A stretch of 64,000 bases of DNA, taken from positions 208,095 to 272,094 of the forward strand of contig CAKZON010000020.1 of NCBI GenBank assembly GCA_937136425.1. Direction: 5' to 3'. The position numbers and the translations under genes are program-made. This stretch comes from an uncultured Crocinitomix sp. (GTDB lineage Bacteria; Bacteroidota; Bacteroidia; Flavobacteriales_D; Crocinitomicaceae). Positions 32,323 through 40,981 of this stretch are shown here, piece after piece (position 1 is the stretch's first letter; each line of letters starts with the position of its first letter). The notes beneath the pieces are model-generated. The model did no database searches. It was not told the DNA's origin and saw only the letters and a program-made list of their open reading frames with translations.

Positions 32323-33356
32323 TAAAATGCTGATTTAAATTGATCTAAAAACCGAACATCATTCTCTGAATATAAACGTAAATCACCCACTCGATATTTT
32401 AGCTGAGCAATTCTTTCTACACCCATTCCAAATGCAAATCCGGAATACACATTACTATCAATATTTGCTGATTCTAATACCGCCGGGTCTACCATGCCGC
32501 AACCCAAAATCTCTAACCAACCAGTATATTTACAAACATTACATCCTTTTCCGTTACAAATAGTGCAAGAAACATCTACCTCAGCACTTGGTTCTGTAAA
32601 AGGAAAATAAGATGGTCTCAATCTAATCTTCGCTTTTTCACCAAACATTTCTTTAGAAAAGTAATCCAATGTTTGTTTCAAATCTGCAAATGAAACCCCT
32701 TTATCTACATATAATCCTTCAACTTGGTGAAAGAAACAATGTGCCCGAGCTGAAATTGCTTCATTACGATAAACACGCCCTGGTGAGATTGTTCGAATTG
32801 GTGGTTTACTACCTTCCATAACACGCACCTGAACAGATGATGTATGCGTACGCAATGCCATATCATTTTCACCTTTTTCAATGAAAAATGTATCCTGCAT
32901 ATCTCGTGCCGGATGTTCTGGCGGAAAATTTAAGGCAGAAAAATTATGCCAATCATCCTCAATTTCTGGTCCTTCAGAAACGGTATAACCAATTCGATTA
33001 AATATTTCTATAATTTCATTTCGAACCACCGCCAATGGATGACGCGAACCTAATGCCATTTCTTCAGCAGGTCTTGTTAAATCAACTTGGTTTGAAGCTG
33101 CTTTCTTTGCTCCTCCACCAACATTTGCTTTAAACTGCTCAAAAGCTTTTTCACTTTCTTGCTTTAAAGCATTAATTTTTTGACCAAAATCTTTCTTTAA
33201 TTCATTTGGAACCTCTTTCAACTCCTGATAAAGCCCCTTAATAATGTTTTTTGATCCTAAAAACTGAATACGAAAAGCCTCTAACTCCTCAACTGATTTC
33301 ACCTTTGCTTGGCTCATTTCAGCTTTAATTTCTTCTATTTTTTCTTTTAAACCCAT
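32322..33356 (-). CDS. pheS: Phenylalanyl-tRNA synthetase alpha subunit
   Basis: A 344-residue class II aminoacyl-tRNA synthetase alpha chain with an N-terminal coiled coil (residues 1-85), motif 1 region HPLAVVRNEIIEIFNRIGYTV, GPEIEDDWHNFSALNFPPEHPARD, motif 2 PGRVYRNEAISARAHCFFHQVEG and motif 3 GFAFGMGVERIAQLKYRVGDLR. The zinc-like CTICNGKGCNVCKYTGW is present. It charges tRNA-Phe with the beta subunit, which is encoded elsewhere. It is the first gene of the minus-strand unit with ytxJ and the LytTR regulator. Confidence 0.95.
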   Translation of the reverse strand: MGLKEKIEEIKAEMSQAKVKSVEELEAFRIQFLGSKNIIKGLYQELKEVPNELKKDFGQKINALKQESEKAFEQFKANVGGGAKKAASNQVDLTRPAEEMALGSRHPLAVVRNEIIEIFNRIGYTVSEGPEIEDDWHNFSALNFPPEHPARDMQDTFFIEKGENDMALRTHTSSVQVRVMEGSKPPIRTISPGRVYRNEAISARAHCFFHQVEGLYVDKGVSFADLKQTLDYFSKEMFGEKAKIRLRPSYFPFTEPSAEVDVSCTICNGKGCNVCKYTGWLEILGCGMVDPAVLESANIDSNVYSGFAFGMGVERIAQLKYRVGDLRLYSENDVRFLDQFKSAF

Positions 33357-33563
33357 GGTAGGCCTGTAACTTTTATAAATGCTTAACTGTTATAACTCTT
33401 GCACGCCGCTTTTAGCGCTACGCGAAATTACAAAAAAAACGCGGATAGAAATGTATGAACGCCCAATGTAAAAAATAGGTGTAAAACTAAATAAAACCGC
33501 AGCCAGACAACCTTTTACGTGGCATTTTGTATTAATTAACAAATAAACTTATTAAAGCTAAAG

Positions 33564-33938
33564 ATGAATCGAATTAAATTAATACTGTTATTCTTAATTG
33601 CTTTTGGCACAAGTTTTGGCATTTCTTCTTGTAAAAAAGAGGATCCTACTGTGGCTAGCATTAAAGTTGTTGACACCGAAGGACAACCTGTTTCTAACGC
33701 CTTTGTAAGACTTTACGGAACTTCAACAACGAGTCCGCCACGTGCTAATATTATAGACGATACTCTTTATACCAATGCACAAGGAATTGCAAATTTTGAC
33801 TATACTGACCATTTTAAATTGGGACAGGCAGGTTTTGCAGTGTTAGATATTGATGTTACTTATGAAACATTTATTGGAACTGGTATTATAAAAATAGAGG
33901 AAGAAAAAATGAATAATGAAACTGTAATCCTTCAATAA
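33564..33938 (+). CDS. Lipoprotein with carboxypeptidase-regulatory-like domain (paralogue 1)
   Basis: A 124-residue lipoprotein: signal peptide with lipobox GISSC, then a beta-sandwich starting ASIKVVDTEGQPVSNAFVRLYG and containing NIIDDTLYTNAQGIANFDYTDHF. The end is GIIKIEEEKMNNETVILQ. The same arrangement, with diverged sequence, occurs in the gene at 34061, so the two are tandem paralogues separated by 122 bases. Function is probably a surface or periplasmic binding role. No enzyme motif is seen. Confidence 0.65.
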   Translation: MNRIKLILLFLIAFGTSFGISSCKKEDPTVASIKVVDTEGQPVSNAFVRLYGTSTTSPPRANIIDDTLYTNAQGIANFDYTDHFKLGQAGFAVLDIDVTYETFIGTGIIKIEEEKMNNETVILQ

Positions 33939-34060
33939 ATTATTGATTAATAGCATTATTGAGTGGAATTAGCAGCATGAAAAACAAGTAAGAAGAAACC
34001 TTTATTTAAAAAAATCGTATTTTTGTAAAGGTTGTTCTTATTGGGAATGATATAAAACAG

Positions 34061-34450
34061 ATGAAAATGAATAAAATTATTGGAAAAGCAGGATTGGTAT
34101 TAATGGCTGGAGCTTTTATAGCGCTTACAGCAGGATCTTGCAGAAAAGAAGGAGAAACAGTTGCGAAAATTACAGTTGTAGATACTGGTGGAGTTGTATT
34201 CCCTGACGCAATGGTTCGTTTATACCCAAGCCCAACTATTGAAGAACACGGAGCAATTGTTATTGATGACACAATTTGGACTGGAGTTGATGGAATTGCA
34301 TCATTCGATTTTTCAGATAATTATAACCTTGGTCAAGCTGGTGTTGCAGTATTAGATATTGAGGTTAGAAGTGGAGACACTTTATACGGAGAAGGAATTA
34401 TTAAAATTGAACAAGAGGTTACTTCGCAAGAAACTGTAGTGATTCAATAA
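34061..34450 (+). CDS. Lipoprotein with carboxypeptidase-regulatory-like domain (paralogue 2)
   Basis: A 129-residue lipoprotein with lipobox TAGSC and the domain AKITVVDTGGVVFPDAMVRLYP, AIVIDDTIWTGVDGIASFDFSDNY and GIIKIEQEVTSQETVVIQ, aligning along its length with the preceding paralogue. It has its own terminator (34471-34505). Expression of two surface variants from separate units is possible. Ligand unknown. Confidence 0.65.
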   Translation: MKMNKIIGKAGLVLMAGAFIALTAGSCRKEGETVAKITVVDTGGVVFPDAMVRLYPSPTIEEHGAIVIDDTIWTGVDGIASFDFSDNYNLGQAGVAVLDIEVRSGDTLYGEGIIKIEQEVTSQETVVIQ

Positions 34451-34470
34451 AAAAATAGCATTTATTTTAA

Positions 34471-34505
34471 AGCCCCAGGTTCATTAGAGCTTGGGGTTTT
34501 TTATT
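34471..34505 (+). terminator. Rho-independent terminator
   Basis: AGCCCCAGGTTC pairs imperfectly with GAGCTTGGGGTTT (stem GCCCCAgGtTC/GAgCtTGGGG), followed by T residues. It ends the lipoprotein unit. The T tract overlaps the TATTTTTG element of the next gene. Confidence 0.7.
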
Positions 34506-34509
34506 TTTG
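34502..34509 (+). promoter_or_regulatory. TAnnTTTG element in the terminator tail
   Basis: TATTTTTG (34502-34509) is followed by TACC and the ATG at 34514, the same N4 spacing as at 8485 and 12151. It sits in the T tract of the preceding terminator, so terminator and promoter share bases. Confidence 0.45.
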
Positions 34510-34513
34510 TACC

Positions 34514-35110
34514 ATGATTGAGGAAACCTTATCCGCCATAGACCCAAAGTTGGAAATATCCACCATGCACGAAAACGTGCAATATGACTTCCGAATAAAA
34601 TGGGTGCACATACCAGAATGGGGATGCCAACTGATGTTTACGGAAGGATTATCTTCAAAAACACAAGAAGTAAAAGAAGGATTTGAACCTTTTAAAAAAA
34701 TAGAACTGTATTTTTGTTTGCCTGATTTTTGGAATATTGAAGTTGAAAATTGGCCATTAGAATGGTTAGACCGTTTAGCATGTATCCCGCAAAAAAATGA
34801 CACTTGGTTTGGCCCTGGAGACACAATTCCGGCAGGAAACCCGCCACAAGAACTATCGGATCGTTTTAAAGCAAACCATTTTATGCTAGTGGAACCAATT
34901 ACTTTAGGGTCATTTTTTGAAAACGCACATTGGAAAGCTTTAGATATCCGTTTCTTAGGTGTTGTTCCTATTTCTCAAGACGAATTAGATTATAAAATTA
35001 GAAATTCGGCCACGGTATTAACCGAAAGACTAAAGAAAGCCAATCATACAGAGAAAGTAGATTTATTTAGAACCTCTGTTTGTAGAAGAAGGTTTTTAGG
35101 TTTGTTTTAA
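34514..35110 (+). CDS. Suppressor of fused (SUFU) domain protein
   Basis: A 198-residue cytoplasmic protein with a bacterial SUFU fold: VHIPEWGCQLMFTEGLSSKTQ, FKKIELYFCLPDFWNIE, WPLEWLDRLACIPQKNDTWFGPGDTIP and FMLVEPITLGSF, all typical of the domain. In bacteria, SUFU-domain proteins are often immunity proteins for toxin systems, but this one stands alone, and no toxin is adjacent. It ends in a basic tail with two cysteines. Role unknown. Confidence 0.75.
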   Translation: MIEETLSAIDPKLEISTMHENVQYDFRIKWVHIPEWGCQLMFTEGLSSKTQEVKEGFEPFKKIELYFCLPDFWNIEVENWPLEWLDRLACIPQKNDTWFGPGDTIPAGNPPQELSDRFKANHFMLVEPITLGSFFENAHWKALDIRFLGVVPISQDELDYKIRNSATVLTERLKKANHTEKVDLFRTSVCRRRFLGLF

Positions 35111-35191
35111 TTTATCTCTTGATTTTAAAGAATAGAATTGCCATCTGCTGCATGAACCTGTTTTGAATTAATTTTTTAGTTTTACAGTATT

Positions 35192-35515
35192 ATGCTAAGA
35201 TTAACGCAGGCAGAAGAACAAGTAATGCTAAGACTATGGGGGCTTAAAGAAGCTACTGTAAAAGATATAATTCAATTTTACCCAGCACCTAAACCAGCAT
35301 ATAATACTACCTCAACCATTGTTAGAATTCTTGAAAAAAAGAAATTCATTGGTCACAAAAAAAAGGGGAGAGGATTCATTTATTTTGCTTTAGTTAGCAA
35401 AGAAGAGTATCGCAATTATTTAGCGGATTGGATGTTGAATAATTATTTTGATTGTTCCAAACAAGAGGCCATTAATTACTTCAACCAGAACAAGCGCTTG
35501 GATGAATTATTGTAA
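35192..35515 (+). CDS. BlaI/MecI-family transcriptional repressor
   Basis: A 107-residue winged-helix protein of the penicillinase repressor family: MLRLTQAEEQVMLRLWGLKEATVKDIIQFYP is the first helix-turn-helix segment, TTSTIVRILEKKKFIGHKKKGRGFIYFALVSKEEYR is the wing and dimer part. BlaI proteins repress beta-lactamase-like or envelope genes and are inactivated by proteolysis by BlaR-type sensors. No such partner lies adjacent. A downstream target is not evident in the window. Convergent with the acyltransferase gene, three bases apart. Confidence 0.88.
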   Translation: MLRLTQAEEQVMLRLWGLKEATVKDIIQFYPAPKPAYNTTSTIVRILEKKKFIGHKKKGRGFIYFALVSKEEYRNYLADWMLNNYFDCSKQEAINYFNQNKRLDELL

Positions 35516-35518
35516 TAC

Positions 35519-36661
35519 TCACCTTGGAAACAACTTCTCTTTAAACTTTAATATTGGCACTTCAAAATAACGATAGGAAAGGTAGCTTGTAATAAGCGTT
35601 CCGATAAAAGTTATTGCAAAAAACACCATATAATCAGGCCAATTATCTAACTTAATTTCATTATTTCTAAAAATACGTAGCACCACATGAATCCAGATGA
35701 TATGGTATACGTAAAGGCCGTAACACATTTTGCCAAGCCTTGAAAATATATTGCTTTCAGATATTCTCCAGCGCATGTCACCCGGTAAATAAAGCAAAAC
35801 TAAGCCCGTAAATATTATTGCTTGAATGGTAAACTTAAAAATATCAAGCCACCAAATATCATGCATAAAAATGCTCTTTAAATTAAACAGCATTATAATT
35901 ACAGCAAGCAAATAAAGGTTTTTTACAACTGAAGGAATACTCTTAACAAAAGCTACTACTCGCTCTCTGTTAAGCGCTGCATAATAACCCAACAAACCAC
36001 TAATTGCGAAATAATCTAAATTGGTAAAAATATCATTATTGGTAATGTTTTCGTTGTGCCAAATCTGATGATCATAAATTCTAAAAATCCAGGCTAAAAC
36101 AATTGCTGTTATTAAAAAATACGGAATCCATTTGCCTTTAATAAAATACAATACCACCATCCAAAGCAAATAAAAATGAACCTCAATACATAAAGACCAA
36201 AACACAGGAAGGGGAGTTGTTTTCGGAGGCAAATCCATAATTAAGGATTTATAATTATCAGCAAAAGCTAATGAAAACCGCCAATCAGGATCATAACCGC
36301 CCCAATTTGTATGAAAACCGGCAGATTGCGCCCAATCATATGGTAAAGTGAGCGCAACAATGACTAAAAAGTAATATAAAGGCCAAATTCGAAAGGCTCT
36401 TCGAACAAAAAAACGTTTCAAATCTATCGTTCCTGTTCGTAGCTTTTCTTTCGCTAAAATATTGGTGATTAAAAACCCACTTAACACAAAAAAGAAACTG
36501 ACACCAATTCCGCCGCCATGCCGGATGTGATCGCTAAACCATTGTTTAAAAGGCTCATTTTCGGCCACAAAAATTAATGGAATATGAAAAATAAAAACTT
36601 TTAAAAAGGCGAAAAACCTAAGTGCATCTAGTGAATGGAAATAGTTTTTTGACCCTTCCAT
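35519..36661 (-). CDS. Acyltransferase family 3 membrane protein
   Basis: A 380-residue membrane protein with ten or so helices of the OafA/YrhL acyltransferase type: LDALRFFAFLKVFIFHI (catalytic-type histidine), GGIGVSFFFVLSGFLITNIL, RFFVRRAFRIWPLYYFLVIV and FWSLCIEVHFYLLWMVVL. These O-acylate sugars on surface polysaccharides or lipids with acyl-CoA or similar donors. The gene precedes gldH by seven bases in the reverse direction of transcription order, that is, downstream of it, and may be co-transcribed with gldH. Confidence 0.88.
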   Translation of the reverse strand: MEGSKNYFHSLDALRFFAFLKVFIFHIPLIFVAENEPFKQWFSDHIRHGGGIGVSFFFVLSGFLITNILAKEKLRTGTIDLKRFFVRRAFRIWPLYYFLVIVALTLPYDWAQSAGFHTNWGGYDPDWRFSLAFADNYKSLIMDLPPKTTPLPVFWSLCIEVHFYLLWMVVLYFIKGKWIPYFLITAIVLAWIFRIYDHQIWHNENITNNDIFTNLDYFAISGLLGYYAALNRERVVAFVKSIPSVVKNLYLLAVIIMLFNLKSIFMHDIWWLDIFKFTIQAIIFTGLVLLYLPGDMRWRISESNIFSRLGKMCYGLYVYHIIWIHVVLRIFRNNEIKLDNWPDYMVFFAITFIGTLITSYLSYRYFEVPILKFKEKLFPR

Positions 36662-36668
36662 CCTTGTT

Positions 36669-37163
36669 TTAATCCTCCTTTATCTCAATGCGCATTCCAA
36701 CATCAATTACCTCAGGCAATTCTTTTTCGCGCATGGCGTGTTGAATTTGGAATTGATATTTACCAGCGGTAGAAAAACGGCCGCCACTTGCTATTAAACC
36801 TTTAAACTCTACCACAGTTCCTGTGTTTTCTCCATACCATTCACCATCTGGTTTTGCCAATAAAAACTCCAAAGTGTCCTTATTTGTTGTGCCGTTTGGA
36901 TATTCGCTGTATAAAAAGACGTAGATATTACTGTATTGATAATCCGTTGTTGTCCGCAAATTCACAAAAATATTGACTGCCGACATAGTGTCTGTTATGT
37001 CAAACTCAAAAGTTTTAATATCGTCACTTAACCATACATTGTCTGCAATGGCAATATTTTCATCATAAATTTTATTGCTATCACAAGAGTTTAGGCCGAG
37101 TAGCATTACCAAGCACATTACGCCCCCCACACTACGTACAATATTAAGCGTCTTTCTTTTCAT
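36669..37163 (-). CDS. gldH: GldH-like gliding motility lipoprotein
   Basis: A 164-residue lipoprotein starting at the ATG at 37163 (MKRKTLNIVRSVGG, lipobox LNSC). The mature part, NKIYDENIAIADNVWLSDDIKTFEF, DITDTMSAVNIFVNLRTTTDYQYSNIYVF, and FSTAGKYQFQIQHAMREKELPEVIDVGMRIE, matches GldH, an outer lipoprotein needed for gliding motility and linked to type IX secretion in flavobacteria. An open reading frame continuing in-frame further upstream is rejected, because it only reads the lysine-rich tail of ricT in another frame. It overlaps the end of that gene by 20 bases. Confidence 0.85.
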   Translation of the reverse strand: MKRKTLNIVRSVGGVMCLVMLLGLNSCDSNKIYDENIAIADNVWLSDDIKTFEFDITDTMSAVNIFVNLRTTTDYQYSNIYVFLYSEYPNGTTNKDTLEFLLAKPDGEWYGENTGTVVEFKGLIASGGRFSTAGKYQFQIQHAMREKELPEVIDVGMRIEIKED

Positions 37164-38697
37164 TATTTTCAACGGGTTTATTCGCCTTAGTCTTGTTATT
37201 TGGTCTCTTTCTATTCCGATTACGGTTAGTATTGTTCGGCTTTTTATTTCCACTGTTTTCAGAACGTGGGTTCTTATTTTCGTTACCCGATTTTGTTCCT
37301 TGCGGATTATTTTTTTTCTGGTTTGGATTATTATTTGGGCGTTTTTTCTTTTGCGGATTTGGTTTGCCCTGTTGGTTGTTTGGCTTATTTTGGTTTTTGT
37401 TATTATCCGTTTTTTTCTGATTCGGATTTTGTTTCTTTTTCTGGTTCGGGTTTGGCTTACGCTTTTGATTATTAGGGTTGTTTCCTTGTCCTTGCGGTTT
37501 TTTGTTTCCCTGAGCCTGAGGCTGCTTTTTGTTATTTTGCGTTTGCTGTCCTCCTTTACTTGGTTTTTTCTTGCGCTTTTTCTTTTTATTGCGTTTGAAA
37601 ACATGCTCAAAACGATTCAAGTCATCTTGACCAACCACATCTGTATAATCTGGAATTTCAACTTCAACCTCAATCATGAAGTCTTTCAAATCAACAGGTA
37701 ATTCACCTGCCTTATTGAGCTTAATAATTTCATGAACCCTATCAGGCGTTAATGGAATAAATCCACCAGCACCAGGATTCTTTTTATCCTCTTGGATATA
37801 CCACATTTGCTCTTTAAATACGTCCGTTTTAACGTGAAAAGCAATTCCTTTTTGTGTTTTTAAGCGTACATCAGAACGTGGAAATTTCTTTAAAGCCTCT
37901 AAATAAGCATCTAGCTCATAATTTAAGCAACACTTTAACTTACCACATTGTCCCGCCAACTTTTGCGGATTTAATGACAGCTGCTGATAACGTGCTGACG
38001 CTGTCGAAACCGATCTAAAATCAGTTAACCAAGTTGAACAACATAATTCACGCCCGCAAGAACCAATTCCGCCCAACCGAGCAGCCTCTTGACGAACACC
38101 AATTTGTTTCATCTCAATTTTCAACTTAAACTCATCTGCTAAGTTCCGAATCAGTTGTCTAAAATCCACTCTTTCTTCTGCCGTATAATAAAAGGTGGCT
38201 TTTGCTCCATCCCCTTGGTATTCAACATCAGAAATTTTCATTTCCAACCCTAATTCAGAAGCTAACCTTCTTGAAGCAAACATAGTTTCAGACTCCTTCG
38301 CGCGAAACTTCATCCACTTGTCAACGTCTTCTTTAGTTGCTTTTCTTATAATAGAGCGCGCCTCATGCGCTTTAAAGTTTTGTGTTTTTTTCCTTACTTG
38401 AATTCTGGCTAATTCTCCTACAATAGATACCACACCAATGTCGTATCCAGGACTTGTTTCTACTGCAACAACATCCCCAACCTGCAAGTTCAATCCTTTT
38501 ATATTTCTGTAAAAACCTTTACGGCTACTCTTAAAACGAAGTTCAACAACGTCATAAGTGCTTTGGCCATTTGGTAATTCTACGTCTGCCAACCAATCAA
38601 ATACGGATAATTTACCACAATTGCCTGTCCCACACGAACCGTTGCTTTTGCAACCATTAGGTACCCCTCCTCCATTCGAACAATTACTGCATCCCAT
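37144..38697 (-). CDS. ricT: RicT/PSP1-domain regulatory iron-sulphur subunit with long basic tail
   Basis: A 517-residue protein. Residues 40-300 carry the PSP1/YaaT (RicT) domain: NLQVGDVVAVETSPGYDIGVVSIVGELARIQV, IGSCGRELCCSTWLTDFRSVS and GQCGKLKCCLNYELDAYLEALKKFP, with clustered cysteines that bind an iron-sulphur cluster in the RicAFT complex, plus a Cys-rich N-terminus (CSNCSNGGGVPNGCKSNGSCGTGNC). In Bacillus this complex supports mRNA maturation and biofilm control. The final ~170 residues are a low-complexity Asn/Lys/Pro/Gln-rich tail (QGNNPNNQKRKPNPNQKKKQ), probably disordered and RNA-binding. Overlaps gldH at its 3' end. Confidence 0.87.
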   Translation of the reverse strand: MGCSNCSNGGGVPNGCKSNGSCGTGNCGKLSVFDWLADVELPNGQSTYDVVELRFKSSRKGFYRNIKGLNLQVGDVVAVETSPGYDIGVVSIVGELARIQVRKKTQNFKAHEARSIIRKATKEDVDKWMKFRAKESETMFASRRLASELGLEMKISDVEYQGDGAKATFYYTAEERVDFRQLIRNLADEFKLKIEMKQIGVRQEAARLGGIGSCGRELCCSTWLTDFRSVSTASARYQQLSLNPQKLAGQCGKLKCCLNYELDAYLEALKKFPRSDVRLKTQKGIAFHVKTDVFKEQMWYIQEDKKNPGAGGFIPLTPDRVHEIIKLNKAGELPVDLKDFMIEVEVEIPDYTDVVGQDDLNRFEHVFKRNKKKKRKKKPSKGGQQTQNNKKQPQAQGNKKPQGQGNNPNNQKRKPNPNQKKKQNPNQKKTDNNKNQNKPNNQQGKPNPQKKKRPNNNPNQKKNNPQGTKSGNENKNPRSENSGNKKPNNTNRNRNRKRPNNKTKANKPVENNEKKDA

Positions 38698-38796
38698 TTT
38701 CCGTAGTATATTACTGTCAAGTCAGAAATACATTATTTCCGACAATCACTAGTTAATTTATCAACTTGTAAAGATAAGCGTTTAGATTTAAACCTC

Positions 38797-39639
38797 TCAG
38801 AAATCAACCCGTTCAATTTTAACAGAGCCGTCTTGAAAAAGTTGACCATAAATTAAATTATCCTCAACTGCACCACCCATGCCGCTTCCATAGAAATGAT
38901 AATTTTCAAAATGATCCTCATAATAACCAGGCAAGCCAAAATAACAGCCCATATCGCCCGCAAAAAAATATATTTCTTGCTCTAAATCCTCAAAATATGG
39001 AAATGCATCTTGCCAAAAATCCGTTGGGCCATCAAATAATGCGAAAGAATTAGGACGCAATGAGTCCAATTCAAAATGAGCCGGAGGATTTTTCTCCCAC
39101 CAGAGTTGATGCGTAAAAACAAAAATTTGGTCATAGTTATTTGCATTTGCCAAAGTTGTATCAATAAAATTAGCTTGTACAGAATCAACTGTCCACCCTG
39201 CACGCGTAGTATTTAAAAGTAAAAACAAACTATTGGCGCGTTGCAAGGCCATGTATTTAACTGGCTGAATGTGCTCATCCATATAAGGGCTAATGTCATG
39301 ATTACCTGGAGCAATGTTCCATTCTGTTATTTCTAAACTATCTAATTCATGTCGCACAGTTTCCCAATTTTCTTCTGTAGGATGCGCCACCACATCTCCC
39401 ATTAAAATTAACTGGTCAATTGGACGAACCTGAATTAAGCTATCCAACTTGTTTAAAAGCGGCGGATAAACTGAGGACGTATAAGTATCCGGATTACCAT
39501 ATGCATGACCTGCAGCAACAAAAGTATGAATAGGCTGTTCTTCAATTACAATCTCCTCAGGTTCATCAGCACCAGTGCAGGCACCAATAATTCCTGACAA
39601 TAAAAAAATAACTAAGAGCAATTTTATTTTTTCAAACAT
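38797..39639 (-). CDS. Metallophosphoesterase lipoprotein
   Basis: A 280-residue lipoprotein starting at the ATG at 39639 (lipobox IIGAC). The core has QLILMGDVVAHPTEENWE (GDxxxH), NIAPGNHDISPYMDE (GNHD), VFVFTHQLWWEK-like IFVFTHQLWW and FAGDMGCYFGLPGY metal ligands. The first DxH motif is replaced by HTFVAAGHAYGNP. It is similar in plan to the lipoprotein at 11236-12099. Secreted phosphoesterase with unknown substrate. The annotated alternative start six residues earlier would lengthen the signal peptide without need. Confidence 0.78.
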   Translation of the reverse strand: MFEKIKLLLVIFLLSGIIGACTGADEPEEIVIEEQPIHTFVAAGHAYGNPDTYTSSVYPPLLNKLDSLIQVRPIDQLILMGDVVAHPTEENWETVRHELDSLEITEWNIAPGNHDISPYMDEHIQPVKYMALQRANSLFLLLNTTRAGWTVDSVQANFIDTTLANANNYDQIFVFTHQLWWEKNPPAHFELDSLRPNSFALFDGPTDFWQDAFPYFEDLEQEIYFFAGDMGCYFGLPGYYEDHFENYHFYGSGMGGAVEDNLIYGQLFQDGSVKIERVDF

Positions 39640-39723
39640 AGGTTTAAAATTAACCATTAATGTTGGATTTTAACTCCACAAAAGTACAGCTGATTTTAAC
39701 TGAGTTCAGTGGCGCAATACGAA

Positions 39724-40854
39724 TTACACTCCTTTTTTGATGAGCTTTGTCAATTTAATAACCAAGTCTGCAAAAAGAATTTTTGCATTGGCATTTCTTT
39801 CTAAGTGATAATGCGCCTCATTAAACTCCGTCATTAACTCAGTTATGTTTTGATTGTTGATAAAACGAGCAAATTTATTTAAGAAATCTCGTTCTTCATC
39901 ACGTAAATTTCCAAGTTCACCTTTCATGTAATTTAAAATGATGCTTTCTCTAAAAATATGTAAGCCGTATTTCACGAAATTCTTCTGGTTTTCCTTGTCT
40001 AAACCAGCTGCCTCATCACTTACATTCATCAGTTCAATTGGATTGGCAGTGTATGCTGCACGCATAACTTTAACAAAAAGGTCAAAAAACAAATGTTGTG
40101 ACTTAGCCCCTTGTAAAATTTCAATTGCCTCAGCCATATTGCCTTGGCTCAGTCCTGCTGCTGAACTAGCCGCACCTGCTTCAACTTTATATGTTTTGGT
40201 CAAATACTCTTGAATATTATCAACAGATAAACTAGGAATACGAATTAATTGAGTTCTAGATAAAATAGTTGGCAAAATATATTCAGCATTATCACTAACC
40301 AAGAAAAACAAGGTGCTTTCTGGCGGTTCTTCTAATAACTTAAGTAGCTTATTTGCCGATTGAGGATTCATTTTTTCTGGCAGCCAAATAATCATTATTT
40401 TATACTTTCCACTATATGATTTTAGTGCAAGGCGCTTTAATATTTGACGGCTTTCTTCTACCCCAATTGCGGCATTTTTGCCCATTTCGTCCAATGATTG
40501 TTGCCATTGTTTTAAGTTGAAATACTTCTGTTTTAACACATATTCATTCCATTCCTTAATACGATCTTTCGAAGAACCTACTTTATTGGTTTTATTGGCA
40601 ACAACAGGAAAAACAAAGTGTAAATCTGGGTGCGTTAGGCTACTAACCTTTAAACAATTAGGACATTTATTACACGAATCTGTTTTAGATGGTTGATCGC
40701 ATAAAAGGTATTGTGCAAAAGCAATTGCCAAAGGTAATTTTCCCGACCCTTCTGGTCCTAAAAGCATCTGCGCATGGCTTACTCTGCCCGCTTTTACCTC
40801 ATGAATGAGTGCTTTTTTTGTCTCGCTATTTCCTACAACGTCTTTAAACTGCAT
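39724..40854 (-). CDS. holB: DNA polymerase III delta' subunit
   Basis: A 376-residue AAA+ clamp-loader subunit: Walker A-like LLGPEGSGKLPLAIAFAQYLLC, the zinc-binding module CDQPSKTDSCNKCPNCLKV, KYKIMIIWLPEKMNPQSANKLLKLLEEPPESTLFFLVSDNAEYILPTILSRTQLIRIPSL (sensor 1 region) and a helical C-terminal clamp. It helps load the beta sliding clamp onto DNA. Length and motifs agree with Bacteroidota HolB. It stands alone on the minus strand, with 127 bases to the divergent gene at 40982. Confidence 0.93.
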   Translation of the reverse strand: MQFKDVVGNSETKKALIHEVKAGRVSHAQMLLGPEGSGKLPLAIAFAQYLLCDQPSKTDSCNKCPNCLKVSSLTHPDLHFVFPVVANKTNKVGSSKDRIKEWNEYVLKQKYFNLKQWQQSLDEMGKNAAIGVEESRQILKRLALKSYSGKYKIMIIWLPEKMNPQSANKLLKLLEEPPESTLFFLVSDNAEYILPTILSRTQLIRIPSLSVDNIQEYLTKTYKVEAGAASSAAGLSQGNMAEAIEILQGAKSQHLFFDLFVKVMRAAYTANPIELMNVSDEAAGLDKENQKNFVKYGLHIFRESIILNYMKGELGNLRDEERDFLNKFARFINNQNITELMTEFNEAHYHLERNANAKILFADLVIKLTKLIKKGV

Positions 40855-40981
40855 TTCGTCGTAAAAATAGTCATTTTCATAGGATGAGTCGTGTCTAGAA
40901 GGTTACAAATGCTTATTTTTATTAAAACTTTGAAGCGGACAAAATAATTGTTCTCACTTCCCAAAAATAAAAATACATAGC

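Noticed and set aside
34006..34272. Minus-strand open frame over the second lipoprotein
   Set aside because: It is antisense to a lipoprotein gene with a clear signal peptide and has no recognisable domain.
37164..37610. Upstream in-frame extension of gldH
   Set aside because: It reads the Lys/Asn-rich tail of ricT in another frame and gives an Arg/Lys-rich low-complexity protein. The real lipoprotein signal starts at 37163.
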